From positions 434,001 through 498,000 of the forward strand of contig NZ_CP096200.1 of NCBI RefSeq assembly GCF_023195835.1: a stretch of 64,000 nucleotides of DNA, in the 5' to 3' direction. Both the position numbers and the translations under genes were made by a program. Each line of letters opens with the position of its first letter. Position 1 is the stretch's first letter. A model generated the notes under the pieces. It did not search any database. It saw nothing but the letters and a program-made list of their open reading frames with translations, and was not told the DNA's origin. The DNA is from Vibrio sinaloensis. Lineage in GTDB: Bacteria > Pseudomonadota > Gammaproteobacteria > Enterobacterales > Vibrionaceae. Below, one piece after another: positions 18,962 to 27,574 of the stretch.

Positions 18962-21900
18962 TTACTTACGAGAAGCAACCAAAGTCACGTTGTTGCTTTG
19001 CAGATTGCCAAGACCCGAAGCGACGTTAACGCCAATAACGCCTTTCGCTCCATTGTAGCTATTGGTAATGGTCGCTGTATTACCAACGCTAGCCAATGTG
19101 CTATTGCCAGCACCGTTATCCGCTACCGCAAACTCGCTTAGTTGAACATTCTCAACCGCTAGGCCTGAGAACTGCGCCAAGCCATCAACGTCAACCTTGC
19201 CATCAGCATTTCGGCTATCGGCACCATTGGCAAACGAACCTTGTACGTTAGCCGCAACCGCAGGGCCAGACTTGTTGTCATCAGCGATTTGCATTGCGAC
19301 GTTGTTAGTTTGACCATTGGCCACACCGACTGCCATGTTAGTACCTATGATGCCACGCGCGCTATTAAACGCATTGCCACCCAGCTCCGCAGTGTAAGCA
19401 CCGGTTGCGTTGTACTGCACTTCGTTGATCACAGCCGCTTGAACGTTGATTGCTCCAGTCGGCGCCGCAGCATTTGTACCCGACACCGCTACCGCAACGT
19501 TGTTCGCTTGTGCGTTTAGCTGACCAGACGCAATGTTAACACCCAGAATACCTTTAGCATTGTTGAACGACTTAGTCAGATATGCGTTGCTTTCGAACAA
19601 CTCGTTGGTGACCGTCATTGGGTTGTTGGTGCCAGTATTACCTGTGCCGCTGCCGTTTAGCTGCGCACCGATGACTTGCGCACTGCCCGCTACCGCTACC
19701 GATGGCTGAGCATCATTCGATGACAGCGCTACGTTATTGGTTTGGCCATTCGCTTGACCTGAAGCCACGCTCACACCGACAATACCTTTGGTCGAGTTAT
19801 TGAACGAGTTGGTGATCTCTGCGTTATTGGTAAATCCGCTACCCAGTGAAACATCCACCTCGTCAAACTCTTGCAAGCTAACCGCAGCCGCCGCCAAGGT
19901 TTGGTTGGCTTCAGGAGACTGACCATCTGCCGCCATCGCCACATTGTTCGCTTGAGCATTGGCCTGACCCGACGCGACGTTCACGCCAACGATTCCGCTT
20001 GAGCCACCGAATGCTTTGTCAACTTGCGCCACGTTTTCAGACACGGTATCGCTATCAATCGCACCTAAAGTTACATCACTACCGTCGATCTCTTGCACGC
20101 TGGCTGCCAGCACACCTGAGAAGCCAGAGTCTGTGTCGATACCTTTAGCCTTACTGAATGGGTCAGAAGCGCCACCACCAGAGCCATTGCTCAGTGCAAC
20201 ATTGTTTGCTTGTGCATTGGTTTGACCTGCTGACAAGTTAACTCCCGCAACCCCAGAAACCTGAGTGAACGAGTTTGTCAGTGATGCTTGATTTTGCACC
20301 GCGATTCCTTGGTCTAGCTCAGACTGTGCATTATTACTCAGCACATCTTGACCAGAGGTGGCTATCACAGAGCCCGCACCGGCACCATCATCGGATTCAT
20401 CATCCATTGCAATCGCAACATTGTTCGCTTGAGCATTGCCTTGGCCAGACGCGACGTTCACCCCAACCACACCAGACACATTGTCAGTGAACGAGTTAGT
20501 AATCGATGCCATGTTGGTAATCGGCGCGGTGGTATCGTTGTCTGCTGCCACTGAGCTGGTGTTGCCTTGTACGGTTTGATCAGAACCTGCCTTAGCCTTA
20601 ATCACATCACCTTGTGAGTCATCTTGTTGCTTGCTGCTGTACAGGCCAAGAGACACGTTGTTTGACGCCGCGTTAGCTTGACCCGATGTCACGTTAACGC
20701 CAACCACACCGGTTGCCCCTTTATCGAACGAACCCGATACCGACGCATCATTGTCGATATAGCCATCGCCGCTGGCAAAGACATCGTTTGAGGTCACAGT
20801 TTGCGTGCTTGCTGCTTCGACAACCAATGAATCGGCGGTTTGCTCGTTTTGGTCATTGTAAGAGGCAAGAGCGACATTATTCGATTGAGCGTTGGATTGC
20901 CCAGAGGCCACGTTCACTCCAACAATACCCGTCACGCTGCTATCAAAGTTATTTTTGATGCTGGCTTTAGACGTCAGATCAGATTGGCTCGCAATACCGG
21001 TTTGAGTTTGTTGCACATTTTGCGTGCTATTGGCCATCACTTTCGAAGAGTCGACGTCGCCAGTCGCGCTGCTGACCGCCACATTGTTGGTTTGAGCATT
21101 ACCTTGGCCTGCGGCGATGTTGACCCCCGCAATACCTTGCACCTTGTCAAACGCATTGCCAGTGAGCGTTGCCGTAGAGTCAGCGGTAAAGTCACCATCG
21201 ACTGCGGTGGTCATTTGGTTTGCCTCTACAGTCTGCACCGAAGAAGCCTTCACGACGTCTTTATTGTTAGCATCCTCACTGCCCTGAGAATCAATCCAGC
21301 CAGCAACTGTCGCTACACTCACTTGATTCGACTGAGCATTGTATTGTCCGGCTGCAACGTTAGCGCCAACGATACCTTGCGCGTTTGAGAATGCACCATC
21401 AGTAATAGTGGCATTATTAGTGACCTGACCTAAAGTTGTATCTTGCTGCTGAGTTAGGGTGTTACCAGCTACAGTTTGCTCAGCACTGGCAGTCACATTA
21501 ACGGTATCAACCGGACCGTTGCCGTTCGGCTCAGTAACCGCAACGGCGACATTATTGGTTTGACCGTTTAGCTGACCTGCCGCACTGTTGACACCGACGA
21601 TACCATTGGCTTTTTTAAAACTGCCTGTAATGCTTGAGTCATTGGTCGAGTTACCGACGTTGTTGGTATAGCTGACCTGGTTACCCGAGAGTGCTTGGTC
21701 GCCAGAGGAGGCCACGTTGACTCGACTTGGCTCGTTATTCTCTGGCAAAGCCGTCACACCCAAGGCAACGTTGTTGCTCTGAGCATTGGCATCACCTGCC
21801 GAGACGTTCAGGCCAAAGATACCTTTTACTGCGTCGAATACATCGGCAACCAACGAGGTATTGTCTTGGAAGTTATGTGGCGCACCATTTACATCAACTT

Positions 21901-22795
21901 CATTACCTTGCAGCGTTTGGGTACCAGACGCCGCCAAAGTCGCGGTGGTAGTCTCGGTTTGGTTCTCTAGTGGAGTGTTGTTGTTTGTGTCAGCTGGAAG
22001 ACCGCTTCGGCCCTGCGTTCTGCCCACTGTCGCGGCTTGATCGCCTTGTGATGGGTCTTGAGACTCTACCGTCACGAAGTTGGCTAGTGCTACTGAGTTC
22101 GCCTGTTGATTCCCCATTCCTGAGGCAACGTTAGCACCGCCGACACCATTGGCATTGTTGAATGCGCCGCCTTTTACATCTGCAACGTTATCTGCGCCGT
22201 GAGATTGAATAACATTCCCTTCAACCTCGCCGCCCTGCGAGCGCACCAAACCCATGGTTTGGCTTGAAGCGGCACTGAGTTCAAGCTCACTGGCATCTTC
22301 AGCATTCCCCATCGCAACGTTGTTCGATTGTAGATTCGAAATGCCTGCAGCGATGTTAGTACCGACAATACCAGAAGCACTTTTGAAAGCGCCGTTTAGT
22401 GTGGCACTGTTATCACCATCGCCACCAAAATCTTTCTGCATAGTGAGGTTTTCACCACTGCTCGCTTGCACTGACGCTGCATCGACAGACGCAGCTTGGT
22501 CTAAGTTGCCATCAGCGCGCGTGCCCATTGACGCTTGGTTGCTGCCTTGGTTGTAGAAACCTGCCGCTACGTTTGAATGAACTACGCCTTGAGCATTGTT
22601 AAATGCGCCGCCGTCTAAGCTGGCCTCATTGGTTATCCCTGTACTGCCCGGGCCGTTAAACGTCACGTCAACCCAGTTATCAGCAGAGACTTGCAAGTTA
22701 TTCGCTTCGACTTCGAGTCCATCTGCGTATGCAGGCGCAGACAAAATCGCCCCGATAATCACTGCAAGTGGCACCTTATTCCATTGTTTTTCCAT
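18962..22795 (-). CDS. Giant Fap-type amyloid fibril protein (FapB/FapC-like, 16 repeats)
   Basis: Exported protein of 1277 residues with a signal peptide (1-24, SAPAYA). The rest is 16 imperfect repeats of about 35 residues joined by variable linkers, mean period about 79 residues. Each core reads like AF-x-x-A-x-GIVGVNVASGQ-x-NAQ-x-NNVA, the Gly/Asn/Gln pattern of FapB and FapC repeats. Pseudomonas FapC has about three repeats, so this is several-fold larger. The sequence has no cysteine, so it lacks the C-terminal CxxC of FapC. It is rich in Asn, Ala, Val, Ser and Gln and acidic in the linkers. It lies between a small repeat protein and fapD. It should be the main extracellular fibre; amyloid formation is inferred from repeat type. 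Confidence 0.85.
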   Translation of the reverse strand: MEKQWNKVPLAVIIGAILSAPAYADGLEVEANNLQVSADNWVDVTFNGPGSTGITNEASLDGGAFNNAQGVVHSNVAAGFYNQGSNQASMGTRADGNLDQAASVDAASVQASSGENLTMQKDFGGDGDNSATLNGAFKSASGIVGTNIAAGISNLQSNNVAMGNAEDASELELSAASSQTMGLVRSQGGEVEGNVIQSHGADNVADVKGGAFNNANGVGGANVASGMGNQQANSVALANFVTVESQDPSQGDQAATVGRTQGRSGLPADTNNNTPLENQTETTTATLAASGTQTLQGNEVDVNGAPHNFQDNTSLVADVFDAVKGIFGLNVSAGDANAQSNNVALGVTALPENNEPSRVNVASSGDQALSGNQVSYTNNVGNSTNDSSITGSFKKANGIVGVNSAAGQLNGQTNNVAVAVTEPNGNGPVDTVNVTASAEQTVAGNTLTQQQDTTLGQVTNNATITDGAFSNAQGIVGANVAAGQYNAQSNQVSVATVAGWIDSQGSEDANNKDVVKASSVQTVEANQMTTAVDGDFTADSTATLTGNAFDKVQGIAGVNIAAGQGNAQTNNVAVSSATGDVDSSKVMANSTQNVQQTQTGIASQSDLTSKASIKNNFDSSVTGIVGVNVASGQSNAQSNNVALASYNDQNEQTADSLVVEAASTQTVTSNDVFASGDGYIDNDASVSGSFDKGATGVVGVNVTSGQANAASNNVSLGLYSSKQQDDSQGDVIKAKAGSDQTVQGNTSSVAADNDTTAPITNMASITNSFTDNVSGVVGVNVASGQGNAQANNVAIAMDDESDDGAGAGSVIATSGQDVLSNNAQSELDQGIAVQNQASLTNSFTQVSGVAGVNLSAGQTNAQANNVALSNGSGGGASDPFSKAKGIDTDSGFSGVLAASVQEIDGSDVTLGAIDSDTVSENVAQVDKAFGGSSGIVGVNVASGQANAQANNVAMAADGQSPEANQTLAAAAVSLQEFDEVDVSLGSGFTNNAEITNSFNNSTKGIVGVSVASGQANGQTNNVALSSNDAQPSVAVAGSAQVIGAQLNGSGTGNTGTNNPMTVTNELFESNAYLTKSFNNAKGILGVNIASGQLNAQANNVAVAVSGTNAAAPTGAINVQAAVINEVQYNATGAYTAELGGNAFNSARGIIGTNMAVGVANGQTNNVAMQIADDNKSGPAVAANVQGSFANGADSRNADGKVDVDGLAQFSGLAVENVQLSEFAVADNGAGNSTLASVGNTATITNSYNGAKGVIGVNVASGLGNLQSNNVTLVASRK
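18965..22624 (-). repeat. Sixteen tandem Fap repeats within the fibrillin
   Basis: Repeats begin near residues 58 (GGAFNNAQGVVHSNVAAG) and end at the C-terminus (GVIGVNVASGLGNLQSNNV). Cores conserve G-x-N-x-A/S-x-G-x-x-N-x-Q-x-N-N/Q-V. Repeats 8, 10, 12 and 14 are closest to consensus; repeats 1, 3, 4 and 15 diverge most. Linkers vary from about 30 to 75 residues and differ in sequence. DNA of the repeats is diverged except around GCCAACAACGT-like Asn-Asn-Val codons, so recent duplication is not evident. Confidence 0.9.
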
Positions 22796-22821
22796 GGTGT
22801 TCTTTCCTCATCTCATTGAGA

Positions 22822-23370
22822 TCAATTTATGGTTATTGGCATTTGGAATGAATTTCGCGCGGTATTGCCATTACCGGCGACTTGGCTCATTTGAATCACA
22901 CCACTGGCGCCCGAGAGCGCTTGCGGTGCTAGTTCAACGGTGAGTTGAGAGGTATCGCTTGACGAAGACGGCATATCAATCGCTGCTGTTTGCTTAGCCA
23001 AGTCGGCCACTTCCCAACTAAGTTCTGAATCTGGACTAAAAATGACAATGTTGTGCTGTTGGTTGCTGTTACCAGCGGCGAGGTTGGCACTGAGGTAACC
23101 CTCAGCCCGGTTAAAGGCGCCATTCTCCACCTTGACCACAGCAGAAACCGATTGACGGTTAAAAGTCGGTGACGAAGAGATGGTGAGTTGATATTCAGTC
23201 TCCGATGAATAGACAAAAGTGGAACTTTGAATATTGAGATCACCCGCGACCACATTGACCGCCAGCGCCCCTTCACTGTTTTGAAACGACGCTGCACCTA
23301 TGGTCACAAGATCTTGTGCCCATAAGGATTGAGTGACTAACAGTGTTAGGGTGAAAAGGGTCGTTCGCAT
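22822..23370 (-). CDS. Small Fap-repeat protein, first gene of the amyloid operon (FapA/FapB-like)
   Basis: Exported protein of 182 residues; signal peptide 1-18 (LLVTQSLWAQ). It holds three Fap-like motifs: FQNSEGALAVNVVAGDLNIQ, FNRAEGYLSANLAAGNSNQQ and SGVIQMSQVAGNGNTARN. The last is shared with the FapE-like protein. ATG 23370 is preferred over 23415 because the signal peptide begins there and GGAT precedes it; the longer version would also lie over the promoter. By position and repeat content it may be the minor nucleating subunit (FapB role) or a FapA equivalent. It ends 26 bp before the giant fibrillin gene. Confidence 0.68.
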   Translation of the reverse strand: MRTTLFTLTLLVTQSLWAQDLVTIGAASFQNSEGALAVNVVAGDLNIQSSTFVYSSETEYQLTISSSPTFNRQSVSAVVKVENGAFNRAEGYLSANLAAGNSNQQHNIVIFSPDSELSWEVADLAKQTAAIDMPSSSSDTSQLTVELAPQALSGASGVIQMSQVAGNGNTARNSFQMPITIN

Positions 23371-23410
23371 TATCCGTTGCTCGAGTAAACATTGTGTCCA
23401 CCACAGATAA

Positions 23411-23426
23411 CGCAACCCTTATGCCA
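23411..23426 (-). promoter_or_regulatory. Sigma-54 (-24/-12) promoter of the amyloid operon
   Basis: On the minus strand TGGCATAAGGGTTGCG matches the RpoN consensus TGGCAC-N5-TTGCW, with GG and GC exactly 10 bases apart. Transcription would start near 23400, giving a leader of about 30 bases before ATG 23370. A GAFTGA-bearing activator is encoded in the same cluster. Confidence 0.82.
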
Positions 23427-23477
23427 GATTTTATACTTATATAAATCAGTGATTTACAAAATAACTCAGACATCCCA

Positions 23478-23524
23478 TGTCTCAACTGAGACACAGAAGT
23501 GAGACAGATGAGACGGCTGAGACA
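23478..23524. promoter_or_regulatory. TGAGAC repeat cluster, candidate activator-binding sites
   Basis: A perfect inverted repeat TGTCTCA-AC-TGAGACA (23478-23493) is followed by direct repeats TGAGACA (23500-23506), TGAGAC (23509-23514) and TGAGACA (23518-23524), spaced 13, 9 and 9 bp. They lie about 80-125 bp upstream of the predicted start, where enhancer sites for NtrC-type activators are usual. Binding by the 14651-16027 regulator is inferred. Confidence 0.62.
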
Positions 23525-23596
23525 GTCAGCTATACCCATCAGGATAGATAGGTGACTAGATGAATCTGCACCTTGGTATGGCTAGCGAGCAGGCAT

Positions 23597-23622
23597 AAAA
23601 AAGCCCCTCTAGAAAGAGGGGC
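23597..23622 (-). terminator. Terminator of the pst operon
   Basis: Minus-strand GCCCCTCT-TTCT-AGAGGGGC followed by TTTTTT, about 45 bp after the pstB stop. Confidence 0.9.
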
Positions 23623-23669
23623 AAAGTACCATCGCTTATAGTTATAATTTATCGTGCCAGTAAACGGGT

Positions 23670-24419
23670 TTAACCAAAATCACCATTCACGTAACCGCGA
23701 GTGCGGTCATCTTGCGGATCACTGAAAATCACTTGGGTATCATTGTGCTCCACCAGCTCGCCCATTAGGAAGAAAGCGGTGCGATCAGAAATGCGTCGAG
23801 CCTGCTGCATGGAGTGGGTCACAATGACTATGGTGTAGTTCTTTTTCAGCTCTTCCATCAGCTCCTCAATCTTGTGGGTTGCGATTGGGTCAAGCGCTGA
23901 GGTCGGCTCATCCATCAGAATAACATCAGGTTGCATCGCAATCGTTCGTGCAATACATAGACGCTGCTGCTGACCGCCAGACAAGCCAAACGCATGGGAT
24001 TTTAAGCGATCTTTCACTTCGTCCCACAGCGCCGCGCCGCGTAGAGAGCTCTCCACCACTTGGTCGATGTGCTTTTTATCTTTAATGCCTTGCGCGCGCA
24101 GTCCGTAGGCCACGTTCTCGTAGATGCTCATCGGAAATGGGTTAGGCTTCTGGAATACCATGCCCACCTTGATGCGCAGGTCAGCCACATCGATATTGCC
24201 ATAAATGTCGTTGCCATCCATCTCTAAACGCCCGGTGATCTTCACCCCTTCAATAAGGTCATTCATGCGATTCAAGCAACGTAGCAAGGTCGATTTTCCG
24301 CAGCCAGATGGACCAATCAACGCCGTGACTTGACGCTCTGGTACTGGCAGATTAATCGATTTCAGCGCTTGGTTTTCGCCATAAAATAGGTCGAGGTTTT
24401 CAATATCAAACTTGTTCAT
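23670..24419 (-). CDS. pstB: Phosphate ABC transporter ATP-binding protein PstB
   Basis: Cytoplasmic ATPase of the high-affinity phosphate importer, 249 residues. Walker [10 protein letters not shown], signature LSGGQQQR, Walker [14 protein letters not shown] and the PstB-typical [10 protein letters not shown] are present. It is the last gene of pstS-pstC-pstA-pstB; no phoU follows, as is usual for the chromosome 2 Pst set in Vibrio. Confidence 0.95.
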   Translation of the reverse strand: MNKFDIENLDLFYGENQALKSINLPVPERQVTALIGPSGCGKSTLLRCLNRMNDLIEGVKITGRLEMDGNDIYGNIDVADLRIKVGMVFQKPNPFPMSIYENVAYGLRAQGIKDKKHIDQVVESSLRGAALWDEVKDRLKSHAFGLSGGQQQRLCIARTIAMQPDVILMDEPTSALDPIATHKIEELMEELKKNYTIVIVTHSMQQARRISDRTAFFLMGELVEHNDTQVIFSDPQDDRTRGYVNGDFG

Positions 24420-24471
24420 TTTCTTGATCTCTTAAAATTCTTCTACATTGGTGTGATTGTGCTGAGTGCGA

Positions 24472-25362
24472 TTAATACGTTGCTTTGTTGAAGCGGCTCG
24501 CGATGAATTTGGTTGTCATGTTGATCAACAACACCACAACAATCAGCACTGTCGCTGTACCGTAGGCTTGGTTCCACTCTTCAATGGTGAACAGCTCTGT
24601 CGTCAGCTTGTAAAGGTGAACGGTCAGTGTACGTCCTGAATCAAGCAGAGAATCAGGAATACGAGCAACCATGCCTGCTGTGAGGAATACAGGGGCAGAT
24701 TCACCAATAACACGACCAATACTTAGAATGACCGAGGTTAAGATACCTGGCGTTGCACTCGGTAAAATGAGGCGCCAAATAGTGTAGATTTTTGAAGATC
24801 CTAATGCGTAGGAGCCTTCACGATAAGTTTGTGGCACAGCCATCAAAGCTTCTTCTGTGGTACGAATAATCACCGGCAGAATCAAAATACTCAAGGTCAA
24901 CGCGCCCGACAGTATGGAGAACCCCAGACCGAGAATCGCCACAAAGAACGTCATACCAAATAGACCAAAAATAATCGACGGGATGCCGGCCAAAGATTCG
25001 GTACAAAAACGAATGACTTTGACTAAACGACTGCCGACCTTGGCATATTCGGTTAGATAGATGGCAGTCATGATACCCAGTGGCGCCGCTACGGCAATCG
25101 ATGCAATGACCATATAGATGGTCGAAACAATCATTGGGAAGATGCCTTTCTCTTCACCCGTCGCGGTATAGTTATCAGTTATGAACGCCCAATCGACATG
25201 TTGTAAACCATTGGACAAGATGTACCAGATAATCCAAAACAGGAAGCCGACAGTTAGCGCCGCTGAGGCCCACACAAACACGTTAAGAATCATGTCTTTG
25301 GTTTGGCGAGATTTTTTTAACTTCGCTGTGTCTTGAGTATTATTTATTGTCGACATCGTCAT
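24472..25362 (-). CDS. pstA: Phosphate ABC transporter permease PstA
   Basis: Inner-membrane permease of 296 residues with six helices and a cytoplasmic N-terminal tail. It contains the EAA-type loop YALGSSKIYTIWRLILPSATPG. Its start overlaps the pstC stop (TAATG), so the two are translationally coupled. An alternative ATG lies two codons downstream. Confidence 0.94.
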   Translation of the reverse strand: MTMSTINNTQDTAKLKKSRQTKDMILNVFVWASAALTVGFLFWIIWYILSNGLQHVDWAFITDNYTATGEEKGIFPMIVSTIYMVIASIAVAAPLGIMTAIYLTEYAKVGSRLVKVIRFCTESLAGIPSIIFGLFGMTFFVAILGLGFSILSGALTLSILILPVIIRTTEEALMAVPQTYREGSYALGSSKIYTIWRLILPSATPGILTSVILSIGRVIGESAPVFLTAGMVARIPDSLLDSGRTLTVHLYKLTTELFTIEEWNQAYGTATVLIVVVLLINMTTKFIASRFNKATY

Positions 25363-26291
25363 TACCTCGCCTTCTCACGATTCAAGTAAAGTAGTACAGC
25401 GTTCAACGACATAATGAACACCAACAGCACTACGCCCGTCGCGTAAAGCGCATTTGCATGCACCCCGCTTGCGTACGACATCTCAATCGCGATGTTCGCG
25501 GTCAATGTACGCGCAGAGTCGAGAATACCTTGTGGCATGGCGGGCGCGTTACCCATGACCATGATAATAGCCATGGTTTCACCCAAAGCGCGGCCAATGC
25601 CAAGAATCACACCAGTCATAATGCCGCTTCGCGCCGCCGGCACCAGCAGTTTGAAAATGGTGTAAACCTTGGAAGCACCCAGTGCTAATGAACCTTCTTT
25701 GTAAGTGCGTGGCACAGCCCGAATCGACGTTTCCGACACGGTAATCACCGTCGGTAGAATCATCACACCCAACACGATAATACCGGCCAAAATAGTATTA
25801 CCCGCTGGCACGTTAAAGATCTCTTGGATAAGAGGAACGATGATGACTAGGCCGAAGAAACCGTACACGACAGAAGGGATACCTGCCAGCAGCTCAACCG
25901 CTGGGCGAATGACATCGGCAACGCGCTTAGGTGCAATTTCGGCAATAAAGATCGCCGTCAACACACCAATCGGCACACCTACCACTACCGCGCCTAAGGT
26001 TGAAACAACCGAAGCAACAATCATGGTTGCTACACCATACAGCGCCGGTGGCAGCCAGTCTTGCCCAAGCACAATGCCAGACACGCCGGCTTCTTGGAAC
26101 GCTGGAATACTCTCTTTAATAATGAAGTAAGCGATCACTGCTAGAGAAACAATACCGATAGCAGCACTGGTTAGAAACAGGCCATGAAAGATTCGCTCTT
26201 TCCAGTCAATACGCTTTTGACTGCGTAAACCTGGCTTTGTGTAGGAAGTCGCTTCAGTACTCATAAGCTTTTCACTATTTGCGATGGTCAT
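25362..26291 (-). CDS. pstC: Phosphate ABC transporter permease PstC
   Basis: Inner-membrane permease of 309 residues, partner of PstA. The EAA loop SLALGASKVYTIFKLLVPAA is present, followed by GRALGETMAIIMVMGN, typical of PstC. The first ten residues (MTIANSEKLM) may be extra if translation starts at the second ATG. A hairpin separates it from pstS. Confidence 0.94.
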   Translation of the reverse strand: MTIANSEKLMSTEATSYTKPGLRSQKRIDWKERIFHGLFLTSAAIGIVSLAVIAYFIIKESIPAFQEAGVSGIVLGQDWLPPALYGVATMIVASVVSTLGAVVVGVPIGVLTAIFIAEIAPKRVADVIRPAVELLAGIPSVVYGFFGLVIIVPLIQEIFNVPAGNTILAGIIVLGVMILPTVITVSETSIRAVPRTYKEGSLALGASKVYTIFKLLVPAARSGIMTGVILGIGRALGETMAIIMVMGNAPAMPQGILDSARTLTANIAIEMSYASGVHANALYATGVVLLVFIMSLNAVLLYLNREKAR

Positions 26292-26346
26292 TTTTAAATC
26301 TCACAGTTCGAGAGCTGCCAAAGCAACATCGAATTGGATTGAAAAC

Positions 26347-26372
26347 GCTCAGCCCGAAAAGTTGGGCTGAGC
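26347..26372 (-). terminator. Intercistronic hairpin between pstS and pstC
   Basis: Nine-base-pair stem GCTCAGCCC / GGGCTGAGC with an 8-base loop, followed on the minus strand by GTTTTC. It lies 23 bp after pstS and probably causes partial termination or protects pstS mRNA, giving more binding protein than permease. Confidence 0.7.
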
Positions 26373-26394
26373 AAATGATTGGGGTAAAACTGAA

Positions 26395-27219
26395 TTAGTT
26401 AACTGAGATGTAACCTTTCTTATCAACAAGCGCTTGCGCGTCTTTCGTTACCATCCAGTCTAGGAACTTCTGTGTTTCAGCTGAAGGCTTGCCTTCTTTG
26501 TACAGAACAAGGAATGGACGAGCCACTTTGTAGCTGCCGTTCTTCACGTTGTCTACGTTCGCTTCAACACCGTCGATGGCCAATGCGTTAACAGAATTGT
26601 CAACGGTACCTAGTGAGATGTAGCCGATAGCGTATGGGTTAGATGCCACCATAGTTTTTAGTGCACCGTTACCGTTCGCCACTTGAGCACGTTGAGAAAT
26701 CGCAGACACTTTCTTACCTGAGATTTTCTTCTTCAGATTCATGATGTCTTCGAATGCACCACGAGTACCTGAAGCGGTATCACGAGTGATAGCCACGATT
26801 GGCTTGTCAGCGCCACCAACGTCTTTCCAGTTAGTGATTTCGCCTTTGTAGATTGCCGTTACTTGCTCTGCAGTCAGTTTGTCTAGACCGTTTTTAGGGT
26901 TAACAACCACAGCGATACCGTCTAGAGCAACCGTCAACTCTTTCAGCGTAGGCTCTTTTTCAGACTCTTTTAGGTTGCGAGACGACATGCCAAGGTCAGC
27001 AGAGCCGTTCTTTGCCGCTTTCACACCAGCAGAAGAGCCAGGTCCCTGAACTTCAATAAATACGTTAGAGTTCGACTTCATGTATGTTTCAGAGAAAACT
27101 TCCATCAGTGGAGTGACGCTGCTAGAACCTACAGCAGAGATCGTTTCTTTAGCAGAAACTGAAGTCACTGCCATTGCGCCTAGAAGTGCGATTGCACCGA
27201 TTACTGTCTTTTTCATCAC
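26395..27219 (-). CDS. pstS: Phosphate-binding protein PstS
   Basis: Periplasmic phosphate-binding protein of 274 residues with a signal peptide (1-23, ending VTSVSA). Ligand-loop motifs are visible: VGSSSVTPLMEV, GPGSSAGVKA and ITRDTASGTRGAFED. First gene of pstSCAB, with PHO-box-like repeats upstream. The start could also be the second Met. Confidence 0.95.
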   Translation of the reverse strand: MMKKTVIGAIALLGAMAVTSVSAKETISAVGSSSVTPLMEVFSETYMKSNSNVFIEVQGPGSSAGVKAAKNGSADLGMSSRNLKESEKEPTLKELTVALDGIAVVVNPKNGLDKLTAEQVTAIYKGEITNWKDVGGADKPIVAITRDTASGTRGAFEDIMNLKKKISGKKVSAISQRAQVANGNGALKTMVASNPYAIGYISLGTVDNSVNALAIDGVEANVDNVKNGSYKVARPFLVLYKEGKPSAETQKFLDWMVTKDAQALVDKKGYISVN

Positions 27220-27274
27220 AATTTCCTTAAGTGGCTTTATTGCCGTTGTGTTTCACTTGAACGGTGCCCACTTT

Positions 27275-27325
27275 AGGACTCAAATGTGACAGTTGTGTTT
27301 CACTTCGTTGAAGCCTCTATGACAG
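27275..27325 (-). promoter_or_regulatory. PHO-box-like repeats upstream of pstS
   Basis: On the minus strand CTGTCATAGAGGCTTCAA (27308-27325) and CTGTCACATTTGAGTCCT (27275-27292) each match the first half of the PhoB consensus (CTGTCAT-N4-CTGTCAT) and more weakly the second. They are 56-106 bp before the pstS start, consistent with PhoB activation under phosphate limitation. The rest of the 355-bp gap to the chemoreceptor gene is AT-rich with no other assignment. Confidence 0.65.
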
Positions 27326-27574
27326 GATTAATTCGGCTTTGTAAGATTTCTACCCAGAGCAACAAACTGGATACCCCTCTGTAAAACCTTATCGCAGTAC
27401 CAAATCGAACACAAAACAACCTATTGATTACAAAGTGAAATCTTGTTGCATAACGTGTGTTCAAATTTTGTTTCATTCAACTTAATTTCTTGGTTGAAAT
27501 ATACCTATAAGAAATTAGAATCATTCGCATAATAATAACAATATACTCAATTTAATCATCGAAGAGGATTTTCA

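Noticed and set aside
20840..21388. Long open frame of 182 codons on the plus strand inside the fibrillin gene
   Set aside because: Mirror of the repeat coding sequence, Arg/His/Ser-rich, no ribosome-binding site; typical antisense shadow.
18962..22795. Giant repetitive protein taken as an RTX or LapA-type adhesin for the LapG/LapD system
   Set aside because: No glycine-aspartate RTX nonapeptides and no type I secretion end; it has a Sec signal peptide and Fap repeats with a Fap gene neighbourhood.
18962..22795. Periodic DNA repeats as a CRISPR-like or satellite array
   Set aside because: Periodicity is at protein level, within one long open frame; DNA copies are diverged and spacing varies.
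14651..23370. Curli-type amyloid
   Set aside because: No CsgG-, CsgE- or CsgF-like genes, and the repeat pattern is that of Fap; the pore has the FapF coiled-coil and barrel layout.
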